This document shows positions 25,157 through 33,229 of a stretch of 64,000 bases of DNA, piece by piece. The stretch lies in NCBI RefSeq assembly GCF_000284295.1, contig NC_017093.1, positions 2,728,001 through 2,792,000 on the forward strand, given 5' to 3'. This DNA comes from Actinoplanes missouriensis 431. GTDB taxonomy: Bacteria; Actinomycetota; Actinomycetes; Mycobacteriales; Micromonosporaceae. The translations under genes were made by a program, and so were the position numbers. Position 1 is the stretch's first letter, and the number at the start of each line of letters is the position of its first letter. Below the pieces are notes generated by a model. It did no database searches and was not told where the DNA came from. It was given only the letters and a program-made list of their open reading frames with translations.

Positions 25157-28100
25157 ATGAGATCCTTTCTGGCGCGATCCGCCACCGCCCTCGCCACCGC
25201 CCTGATGCTCAGCGCCGGCGGCCTCTGCGCCGTCGCGACACCGGCCGCCGCTGCCGTGACGTCCTACATCCGCCTCAACCAGGTCGGTTACCCGGCCGAC
25301 CAGCCGAAGATCGCCTACCTGATGGGCACCACCGCACAGGCCGGTGCGACCTTCTCCGTGATCGCCGCCGACGGCAGCACCGCGGGCAGCGGCACGGTCG
25401 GCGCCAGCCGCGGCGGCTGGAACAGCGGGTACACCGCCGTGCTGCCGATCGACTTCTCGGCGGTGACCACCCCCGGCACCTACACGATCCGGATCGCCGG
25501 CGTCACCACCTCGCCGTCGTTCGCGGTCCGCGCGCGGGCCGATCTGTACGCCCCGGTCGCCGGCACCATGACGCAGTTCTTCCAGACCCAGCGCGACGGC
25601 GCCGACGTCATCCCCGGCCTGCTCGGCCGCCGGCCCTCGCACCTCGACGACGCGTCGGCGACGGTCTACCAGGTGCCCGCCTACGCCGGCACCGAGGACT
25701 GGGACGACACCATCGACGGTGGCCTCACGCCGATCAGCGGCGTGCCCCCGGTCGATGTCGCCGGCGGCTGGTTCGACGCCGGCGACTACCTGAAATTCAC
25801 CCACACCACCGCGTACGCGGCCGGCGCCCTGCTGCTGGCCCAGCGCTCCGGAAGCGCGGACACCGCGCGCGCCGCCGAGATCGAGCACGCGATGCAGTGG
25901 CTCGGCAAGATGTGGGACGAGGACACCGGAGTCCTGTACGCCCAGGTCGGCATCGGCGGCGGCAACAGTGACGGCGACTTCGTCGGCGACCACTGGGTGT
26001 GGCGGCAGCCGCAGGCCGACGACGCGGTCACCGATCCGCCCGGAACCGGCAAGTACTACCTGCGGCACCGTCCCGTACTGCGCGCCAACGCGCCGGGCGC
26101 GCCGCTGAGCCCGAACCTGGCCGGACGGGTCGCCGCCGCGTTCGCCCTCTCCGCGCAGACCCACGCGGCCACCGACCCGGCGCGGGCCCGCGCCGACCTG
26201 GACACCGCCGCCGCCATCTACGCGAAGGCGCAGACCACCGGCGTCGGCGAGCTCGTCACCTCGTTCCCGAAGGGGTACTACCCCGAGTCGACCTGGCGGG
26301 ACGACATGGCGTTCGGCGCGACCGAGCTGGCGCTGGCCGGCCGCGCTCTCGGCGACGGGCGGGCCGGCGGCTGGCTCACCCAGGGCGCTTCCTGGGCCCG
26401 GGCCTACCTGGACGCCGGCGCCCGGGACACGCTCAACCTCTACGACGTCAGCGGGCTCGCCCTGACCGACCTGAGCACCGCGATCACCGCGGCCGGCGCG
26501 ACCGGGCTGGCTGTCACCGCCGACCAGTTGCTGGCCGATCAGCGCGCGCAGCTCGACGCGGCGGTCAGCCGGGCGGAGGCGGACCGGTTCCGGGCCGCCG
26601 CCGACTACACCACGTTCGACGCCACCTCGCACGCGCTCGGCCTGATCGCCCAGGCGGCCCGGTACGACGCGATCACCGGCACCGCCCGGTACGCGCAGTT
26701 CGCCCAGGCCCAGGCGAGCTGGGTGCTCGGTGGCAATCCGTGGGGCGTCTCGCTGATCATCGGGGCCGGCACCACGTTCGCGAAGTGCCCGCACCACCAG
26801 GTGGCGAACCTCGGCGGCAGCACGACCGGCTCCGGAGCGATCCTGGCGGGCGCCGCCGTGAACGGGCCGAACGGCGAGGCCGTCTTCGACGGGCTGGAAC
26901 CCGGCGACACCACGCCGTGCCCGGCCGGCGGCGCCGACCCGTACGCGGCGTTCACCGGCAACGGCGCCCGTTTCATGGACGACGCGGACGCGTGGATGAG
27001 TGTCGAACCGGCCATCGACTTCACCTCCACCGGCCTGCTGGCGTTCGCGCTGCTCGGCGCCGGCAGTTCCGGGCCCGGCCCCGAGCCGGAGCCCGAGCCG
27101 GTGATCAAGCGGGACACCATCGGCGTGTACCGGCCGTCGAACAGCACCGCCTACCTGCGTAACAAGCTCGAGGGAGGCGCCTCCGACATCCCGGGGTTCG
27201 TGGTCGGCGCGCCCGGCGACGTGCCGCTGGCCGGTGACTGGGACGGTGACGGCGTCGACGGCATCGGTTACTGGCGCCCGTCGACCCGGCAGTTCTGGCT
27301 GCGGAACTCGCTGTCCGTGGGCGACCCGGACCGCTTCTACACCGCCGCCTGGGCCACCACCTCCGACATCCCGCTGGTCGGTGACTGGGACGGCGACGGG
27401 GACGACTCGGTGGCGACGTGGCGGCCCGGCGACCAGACCGTGCGGATCCGGTACGACAACACCTCCGGCGCCGCCGAGGTCGGGGTCAAGTTCGGCTCCG
27501 CCGGCGACACCATCCTGGTCGGTGACTGGGACGGCGACGGGTACGACAGCCTGGGCTACTACCGTCCGTCGACGCGCGAGTTCAAGCTGCGCAACCAGCT
27601 CACCGGAACGGCCGCGCCGGAGACCGTGGTGGTCTACGGCAGCACGGGTGACAAGCCGCTGGCCGGTGACTGGAACGGCGACGGCAAGGACACCGTCGGC
27701 GTGTTCCGGCCCACGGGGCACCAGTGGCACCTGCGCGACACCAACACGAGCGGCACTGCGGATCACTCCTTCAGTTACGGCCAGGACACCGACCGGCCCC
27801 TGGTCGGCGACTGGCTGGCCGACACCGCGGGCACCCCGGCGCAGGTGGCGGCGGTCAACGGCTTCTACGCCGACCCGCAGTTCCACCCGACCCAGTGGGT
27901 GAACGCCAACCCGGGCGACCCGCGGGCCGCCGCGATCCGCACGGCGATGGCCGGCAAGGCCGGCGCGGCGTGGTTCGGCAACTGGAGCGGGGACATCCGG
28001 ACAGCGGTCGACGCCTACGTCAGCGGGGCCGCCGCGGCCGGGCAGGTGCCGATCCTGGTCGCCTACAACGTCCCCGGCCGGGACTGCGGCGGCGAGTCCA

Positions 28101-28714
28101 GTGGCGGCGCCGGCAGCCCCGCGGCCTACCGGCAGTGGATCAGCGATTTCGCCGCCGGGGTGGCCGGGCGGACCGCGATCGTGATCGTCGAACCGGACGC
28201 GGTCGCGCTCATCGACTGCCTGACCGAGGCCGAGCGGACGACCCGGTTCGGTCTGATCGCGTACGCGATCAATGCCTTCAGCGGCCGGACCTGGGCCTAC
28301 GTCGACGGCGGCAACGCGAGCTGGGTCGACGCCGACACGATGGCGGCCCGGCTGGTCCAGGCCGGGGTCGCCGGCGCCCGCGGCTTCGCGGTCAACGTGT
28401 CGAACTTCTTCACCACCGCCGAGTCGTCCGCGTACGCCGACGCCGTCAACGCCGGCCTGGCGGCGCGCGGCCAGCGGGCGTTGCCCTATGTGGTCGACAC
28501 CAGCCGCAACGCCAACGGCGGCACGGCCGGTGACTGGTGCAACCCGGAGGGCGTCAAGCTCGGCGTGACCTCGCGGGTGAGCACGACGGGCCCTGAGTTC
28601 CTGCTCTGGATCAAGGTGCCGGGCGACTCCGACGGCGACTGCGGCCGGCTGGAGGATCTGCCGGCCGGCACGTTCAGCCCGGACCTGGCCACCTGGCTGA
28701 TCAGCGGGACCTGA
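25157..28714 (+). CDS. Secreted bifunctional cellulase: GH9 - beta repeats - GH6
   Basis: 1185 aa from the ATG at 25157 (an in-frame ATG at 25127 is possible; neither has a strong ribosome-binding site). Signal peptide ~1-33; Ig-like CelD_N domain ~35-125; GH9 catalytic domain ~135-635 with nucleophile-activating aspartates 207 and 210 in GGWFDAGDYLKF, the histidine motif CPHHQ and a late acid Glu near 616 (SVEPAID). A Pro/Glu linker follows. At ~650-890 are about five repeats of the GVYRPS...GDWDGDG type, likely a calcium-binding propeller-like module. A GH6 domain fills ~895-1185 with catalytic-acid Asp near 976 in VPGRDCGGESSGG and EPDAV near 1013. GH9 is usually an endo-acting and GH6 an endo- or exo-acting cellulase, so both inverting activities sit on one chain. 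A strong terminator follows. Confidence 0.9.
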   Translation: MRSFLARSATALATALMLSAGGLCAVATPAAAAVTSYIRLNQVGYPADQPKIAYLMGTTAQAGATFSVIAADGSTAGSGTVGASRGGWNSGYTAVLPIDFSAVTTPGTYTIRIAGVTTSPSFAVRARADLYAPVAGTMTQFFQTQRDGADVIPGLLGRRPSHLDDASATVYQVPAYAGTEDWDDTIDGGLTPISGVPPVDVAGGWFDAGDYLKFTHTTAYAAGALLLAQRSGSADTARAAEIEHAMQWLGKMWDEDTGVLYAQVGIGGGNSDGDFVGDHWVWRQPQADDAVTDPPGTGKYYLRHRPVLRANAPGAPLSPNLAGRVAAAFALSAQTHAATDPARARADLDTAAAIYAKAQTTGVGELVTSFPKGYYPESTWRDDMAFGATELALAGRALGDGRAGGWLTQGASWARAYLDAGARDTLNLYDVSGLALTDLSTAITAAGATGLAVTADQLLADQRAQLDAAVSRAEADRFRAAADYTTFDATSHALGLIAQAARYDAITGTARYAQFAQAQASWVLGGNPWGVSLIIGAGTTFAKCPHHQVANLGGSTTGSGAILAGAAVNGPNGEAVFDGLEPGDTTPCPAGGADPYAAFTGNGARFMDDADAWMSVEPAIDFTSTGLLAFALLGAGSSGPGPEPEPEPVIKRDTIGVYRPSNSTAYLRNKLEGGASDIPGFVVGAPGDVPLAGDWDGDGVDGIGYWRPSTRQFWLRNSLSVGDPDRFYTAAWATTSDIPLVGDWDGDGDDSVATWRPGDQTVRIRYDNTSGAAEVGVKFGSAGDTILVGDWDGDGYDSLGYYRPSTREFKLRNQLTGTAAPETVVVYGSTGDKPLAGDWNGDGKDTVGVFRPTGHQWHLRDTNTSGTADHSFSYGQDTDRPLVGDWLADTAGTPAQVAAVNGFYADPQFHPTQWVNANPGDPRAAAIRTAMAGKAGAAWFGNWSGDIRTAVDAYVSGAAAAGQVPILVAYNVPGRDCGGESSGGAGSPAAYRQWISDFAAGVAGRTAIVIVEPDAVALIDCLTEAERTTRFGLIAYAINAFSGRTWAYVDGGNASWVDADTMAARLVQAGVAGARGFAVNVSNFFTTAESSAYADAVNAGLAARGQRALPYVVDTSRNANGGTAGDWCNPEGVKLGVTSRVSTTGPEFLLWIKVPGDSDGDCGRLEDLPAGTFSPDLATWLISGT

Positions 28715-28718
28715 GATC

Positions 28719-28752
28719 GCGGGGCCCGCCGCTCGCCGGCGGCGGGCCCCGC
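28719..28752 (+). terminator. Strong terminator after the GH9-GH6 gene
   Basis: A perfect 14-bp GC stem (28719-28732 with 28739-28752) with a 6-base loop begins five bases after the cellulase stop codon. Confidence 0.85.
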
Positions 28753-28824
28753 GTACCGAGTACCAGCGTGTCATCGATCGACAGCGGCTGCCGTTCGTGT
28801 GCGGGGCCGGGGGAGGAGCGCGAC

Positions 28825-31800
28825 GTGGGACTGTCGTTCAGGGGCGGGCTCGCCGTCGTCACCGCGGCCACGATGCTTGTCGCGTCGGCGGTGGCGCCGC
28901 AGCCGGCCACCGCCACGCCCGTCCGTGCGCCGGGACGCGCGCCGGCCTCCGTCGCGGCGGCCGGTGACCTGCGGGCCCAGGTGATGACAGCCTGGCGGTC
29001 CGGCGGCCCGGAGGTGCAGGCGGCGGCCGAGCGGGCGTTGCTCGGCACCGACGCGGACCTGGCGGCCTTCGTCGACACCGAGTGGGAGCCACGGCAGGCG
29101 ACCGATGAGCGGCTGGCGATCACGCGGATGATCTCCGGGGGCGGGCCGAGCGTCCGGCAGGCCGGCCAGCAGGCACTCGCCTCCACCGACCCGGACGCGA
29201 TAGGCGATTTCGTCGAGGTCGGCTGGGAACAGGCCGAGGCGGTCGACCAGCGGATCCGGGTCAGTCAGGTGATGGACGCCGGGGGAGCGCAGGTGAAGGC
29301 GGCCGGGCAGGCGGCGCTCACCGCCGGTACGCCGCAGGCGCTGAACACGTTCATCGAGTCCGGCTGGCAGCGGCCGTACGAGGTGGACCAGCGCGTCCGG
29401 ATCGCGCAGATCCTGACGGCCGGCGGCCCGGAGGTCCGGCGGCTCGCGCAGCGGGCGCTGCAGGCCGGCACGATCGACGCGTACGCCCGGTTCACCGAGG
29501 TCGAATGGGCGATCGGCGCGGCCCGTGACCAGGAGACGAAGGCGATCACCGACCTGGCCGGCGCCGCGGCCGCGGCGGCGGAGGAGGCCACCGCCCAGAC
29601 GGTTGTCGCGCAGGAGCAGGCGCTGCGGGCCCAGGCGGCGGCCGAGGCCTCGAAGAAGGCGGCCGAGTTCGCCAAGGCGGCCGCGCAGCGGGCCCAGAGC
29701 GACGCGATCGAGGCGGCAGCCGCGGCGCGCCAGGCCGCCGACGCGGCGGAGAACGCCGCGAAGGCCGCCCGGGAGGCGATCACGGCGGCGAACGCGGCGA
29801 TCCGGGCGGCCCAGGTCGCGGCGAACGCGGCTGCGCGGGCGGCGTCGGCGGCCACGATGACCCAGCGGGCGGCGTCGCGGGCCCAGCAGGCGGCGGCGAA
29901 CGCGGCCACCGACGCGACGAAGGCCGGCGCGGCGCGCGATGCGGCCGTGGCGGCCCGCAACGCCGCGCAGACCGCGAAGAAGGCGGCCGACGCCGCCGGC
30001 AAAGCCGGTGACGTGGCCCGGCAGGCGCAGTCCGCCGCTCGCTCCGCCGGGTCGGCCGGCGCGCAGGCGATCCTCGCGGTGCAGGCGGCCGACGAGGCGG
30101 CGGCGCTGGCCCAGCGAACCGGCGTGAACACGGCACAGGCCGTCGCCGCGGCCAACCGGGCCCGGGCCAACGCCAACCGGGCCAACCGGGCCGCCGCCGC
30201 GTCGGCGACCTTCGCCGGGCAGGCCGCGGATGCCGCGCACCGGTCCCGGGACGCCGCGTTGAGCGCGGTCGCCGCTGCCACCGCGGCCGCGGCGGCAGCC
30301 GACGAGGCCGCCGACCACGCCGGTGAGGCGGCCCAGGCCGCGGCGCGGTCCACCGCGGCCGCCAACGCCGCGACCACCGCCGCGAACCAGGCGGTGACCG
30401 CCGCCCAGGAGGCGCATCAGATCTATGACCAGGCCCGGGCCGCGGAAGCCGAGCGCCTGGCGGTGGCGCTGGCCGAGGGCCGTGCGGCGGCCGCCGAGGC
30501 GACGGCTTCGCTGGACCGTTATAAGCAGAAGGCCGCCGCCGACACCCAGGAGGCGGCGAAACGCGGCGCCGAGGTCGACGCGCTGATCGCCACCGCGAAC
30601 AACCCGGCCACCCCGCGGGCGGAGGCGGTGCCGGCGGCCCGGAAGGTCGCGCTCGCTCTCACCCGGGCGCAGGGGACCTGGACCTCGACGGCGGCGTACG
30701 ACGCTTTCGCCGGCAGCGACGACGTGGTGCTCGCGTTCGTCCGGGACGGGATCGCCCGGTCCGCCGCGCAGGACGACCGGGTGATGGTCGCCAGCCTGGC
30801 CGCGGAGGGCAGCGAGGCGTTCGCCGCCGCCGCGGAGACGGCGCTGGCCGGCACGGACGCGCAGGTGGCGGCGTTCCTGCGGGACCAGACCTACCCGCAG
30901 CGGGCGCAGGAGGACCGCACGGCGGTCACCCGGGTGCTCACCGCCGCCCAGGACGCCGGGAACACGGTGCTGGCCGAGCGTGCGCAGCAGGTGCTGGCCG
31001 ACGGCACGGCCCCGGTCAGCCGCCGGTTCCTGACGGTGGAGCAGTTCGACCTGGCCGCGGTCGGCGACCGGGTGCGGACCACCCGGCTGCTGGAGGACGA
31101 CGCCAGCGGACCCGAGGTACGCACGGCCGCGCAGATCGCGCTGGAGAACACCCCCGCCGCGCTGCGCCACTTCCTCGACCAGGGGCAGTACGAGGCGCGG
31201 CAGGCCGACCAGGAGGCGGCCGCGCACGAGGCGCAGATCCTGGCGCTGCTCACTCAGGCGGACACAGCCGCCACCACCGCCACCCAGCAGGCGCAGGAGG
31301 CGCAGGCGGTGGCGGCGACCGCGCGCGGCAGCGCCGCCGAGGCGGCCCGGTACGCGTCCCAGGCGCAGGCCTCGGCGCAGGCGGCGGCCACCTATGCGGC
31401 CCAGGCGACCGCGTCGGCCGACCGGGCCCAGCAGTCCGCGGACAAGGCGGCGGCCTCGGCGAAGACCGCGGCGCAGGCGGCCGCGACGGCGAACGCGGCG
31501 GCGAACCGCGCGGCTCGATCGGCGGCCTGGGCCCAGGACTCCTACCGGCGCGCCGGGTACTGGGCGGAACAGGCCTACGAGTCGGCGGTCGCCGCGCGCA
31601 AGTCCGCGATCGCGGCCGGCAAGTCCGCCCAGGAGGCGATCGACGCCTACAACACGGCGTACGACGCGGCGGTGCGCCTGGCCGAGGACGAGCGTCGTGC
31701 CGAGAACGCCCGTCAGGCGCTGATCTGCCAGGCGGAGAACATCCCCGGCTCCGAGGCGTACAAGAACTGCAAGTACCACGTGACCACCTCGGACAGCGCC

Positions 31801-33186
31801 AAGCTCGGCCAGGCGATGGTCAACGCCGAGATGTGTCACCTGCTGGCGGCACCGGGCAGCGTCTATCACCAGAACTGCATGTACGACACGTTCAACCCGA
31901 ACTTCGGGCTGAACCGGCAGATGGACTTCGCACAGCTCTACAGCCAGGCGATGCTCAGCTTCGCGGTGGGCACCGCCGCCGCGCTGGCCGTCTTCCTGAC
32001 CGCCGTCGCCTGCAGCGAACTGTGCGGCACGGTGCTGGCCATCATGGGCGGCGCCGAGGCGCTGATGGGCGTCGGCGGCTTCGTCGACCTCTGGCTGACC
32101 TCACAGCTGGTCAACGTCGCCGCCGGAGTCACCGCCAGCACCCGCGCGCTGATCGAGATGAAGGCGCTGTCCGGACTGCGGATCCCGGCGATCTTCCAGC
32201 GGGTCACCGTCAGCAACCAGGCCGGCAAGGCGCTGCTCGGGCGCTACACGCTCGGACTGCGCCGCTGCCTGACCGGCAACAGCTTCACCCCGGACACGCC
32301 GGTGCTGCTCGCCGGCGGCGGGACCCGGCCGATCGGGCAGATCAGGGAGGGAGACCGGGTCCTGGCCACCGACCCGCTGACCGGCGTCTCCGGTCCGCAG
32401 ACCGTGACCCGGACGATCTCCGGGACCGGCGACAAGGACCTGGTCGAGATCGCCGTGGACGGCGGCACGGTCACCGCCACCGCGAATCATCCGTTCTGGG
32501 TGGCCGGACCGGACCGGTGGGTGACCGCGGGGAACCTCCAGACCGGGCAGTGGCTGCGGACCAGCGCGGGCACCTGGGTGCAGATCACCGCGCTGGACCG
32601 CGACCGCGCCGCCGCGACGGTGCACAACCTCAGGGTCACCGGCCCGCACACCTTCTATGTGGCGGCCGGTGGCGTGCCGCTGCTCGTCCACAACGAGAGT
32701 GACTGTGACGTGGCGCTCGGTTACCGCCAGAGCGGGCTGGCGGACTGGGCCAACCAGCTGGGATACCGGCACTACATCAAGCCGGAGTACAACCCCGGGA
32801 ACAAGAACGCCAAGGACTGGGTGGGCCCGGTCATGAACGACATCGCGACGCCAACGGTCCGCTTGCATGTACGCATGGACGGATTCGCCGCGGTCACGGG
32901 CGACAACACGGCTATGAACCGGTTCCTCTGGATGGCGTTCATGGGCGCCAAGCTGCGGCATGAAGCACGCGGGACGGAACGGGAGATGTCCTGGATCGCA
33001 CAGGCCGTGTGGAAGAAGGAACGGTCCTGGGATTCGATCCGGTTCTACCAGGACAACAAACAGATCTACCTTGGTCCCGAGCCCGACTGGGTGAACCTCA
33101 TCGCGGACAAGGTGGAGGTCCACGGTGTCACCATCACCAGACGGGACTGGCTGCGTTTCCTGGACCCCTTGGATCCTCCGCTGTGA
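28825..33186 (+). CDS. Polymorphic toxin-type exoprotein: ALF repeats, Ala-rich coils, Hint, C-terminal toxin-like domain
   Basis: 1453 aa from the GTG at 28825, preceded by GGGGGAGGAG. Signal peptide ~1-30. ALF short repeats (x-AL-x-G-TD-x-x-AxF type) lie at ~53-229 and again at ~622-795. Extremely Ala-rich coiled coils fill ~236-618 and ~796-955. A cysteine-containing and hydrophobic segment (~966-1145) could cross or insert into membranes. A Hint domain (~1152-1289) begins SFTPDTPVLLAGGGTR, has ATANHPFWV and ends PLLVHN, the usual release site of toxin tips. The last ~164 residues (VALGYRQSGLADWAN, HVRMDGF, TEREMSWIAQAVW) form an unidentified tip resembling toxin tips I recall from other actinobacteria. 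No immunity-sized gene follows; the next gene converges. Confidence 0.85.
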   Translation: MGLSFRGGLAVVTAATMLVASAVAPQPATATPVRAPGRAPASVAAAGDLRAQVMTAWRSGGPEVQAAAERALLGTDADLAAFVDTEWEPRQATDERLAITRMISGGGPSVRQAGQQALASTDPDAIGDFVEVGWEQAEAVDQRIRVSQVMDAGGAQVKAAGQAALTAGTPQALNTFIESGWQRPYEVDQRVRIAQILTAGGPEVRRLAQRALQAGTIDAYARFTEVEWAIGAARDQETKAITDLAGAAAAAAEEATAQTVVAQEQALRAQAAAEASKKAAEFAKAAAQRAQSDAIEAAAAARQAADAAENAAKAAREAITAANAAIRAAQVAANAAARAASAATMTQRAASRAQQAAANAATDATKAGAARDAAVAARNAAQTAKKAADAAGKAGDVARQAQSAARSAGSAGAQAILAVQAADEAAALAQRTGVNTAQAVAAANRARANANRANRAAAASATFAGQAADAAHRSRDAALSAVAAATAAAAAADEAADHAGEAAQAAARSTAAANAATTAANQAVTAAQEAHQIYDQARAAEAERLAVALAEGRAAAAEATASLDRYKQKAAADTQEAAKRGAEVDALIATANNPATPRAEAVPAARKVALALTRAQGTWTSTAAYDAFAGSDDVVLAFVRDGIARSAAQDDRVMVASLAAEGSEAFAAAAETALAGTDAQVAAFLRDQTYPQRAQEDRTAVTRVLTAAQDAGNTVLAERAQQVLADGTAPVSRRFLTVEQFDLAAVGDRVRTTRLLEDDASGPEVRTAAQIALENTPAALRHFLDQGQYEARQADQEAAAHEAQILALLTQADTAATTATQQAQEAQAVAATARGSAAEAARYASQAQASAQAAATYAAQATASADRAQQSADKAAASAKTAAQAAATANAAANRAARSAAWAQDSYRRAGYWAEQAYESAVAARKSAIAAGKSAQEAIDAYNTAYDAAVRLAEDERRAENARQALICQAENIPGSEAYKNCKYHVTTSDSAKLGQAMVNAEMCHLLAAPGSVYHQNCMYDTFNPNFGLNRQMDFAQLYSQAMLSFAVGTAAALAVFLTAVACSELCGTVLAIMGGAEALMGVGGFVDLWLTSQLVNVAAGVTASTRALIEMKALSGLRIPAIFQRVTVSNQAGKALLGRYTLGLRRCLTGNSFTPDTPVLLAGGGTRPIGQIREGDRVLATDPLTGVSGPQTVTRTISGTGDKDLVEIAVDGGTVTATANHPFWVAGPDRWVTAGNLQTGQWLRTSAGTWVQITALDRDRAAATVHNLRVTGPHTFYVAAGGVPLLVHNESDCDVALGYRQSGLADWANQLGYRHYIKPEYNPGNKNAKDWVGPVMNDIATPTVRLHVRMDGFAAVTGDNTAMNRFLWMAFMGAKLRHEARGTEREMSWIAQAVWKKERSWDSIRFYQDNKQIYLGPEPDWVNLIADKVEVHGVTITRRDWLRFLDPLDPPL

Positions 33187-33187
33187 A

Positions 33188-33220
33188 GCTGGGCGCCCCG
33201 CGCGACGCGGGGCGCCCAGC
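33188..33220. terminator. Bidirectional terminator hairpin
   Basis: A perfect 15-bp stem (33188-33202 with 33206-33220) with a three-base loop lies between the convergent stops of the toxin gene and the trypsin-like gene. Confidence 0.85.
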
Positions 33221-33229
33221 CCTTGCGGC

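Noticed and set aside
25028..28774. 1248-codon open frame antisense to the cellulase
   Set aside because: No domain or start signal; the plus-strand GH9-GH6 protein has clear catalytic motifs over the same interval.
28771..31869. Arg/Gly-rich open frame antisense to the ALF/coil region
   Set aside because: A shadow of the Ala-rich coding strand (GCC/GCG codons read backwards give G and R).
32280..32690. Possible intein in the ALF protein (and likewise 61724-62158 in the RHS protein)
   Set aside because: Both Hint domains sit just before a variable C-terminal tip, with no C-extein of a housekeeping protein and no homing nuclease. This is the pretoxin-Hint arrangement.
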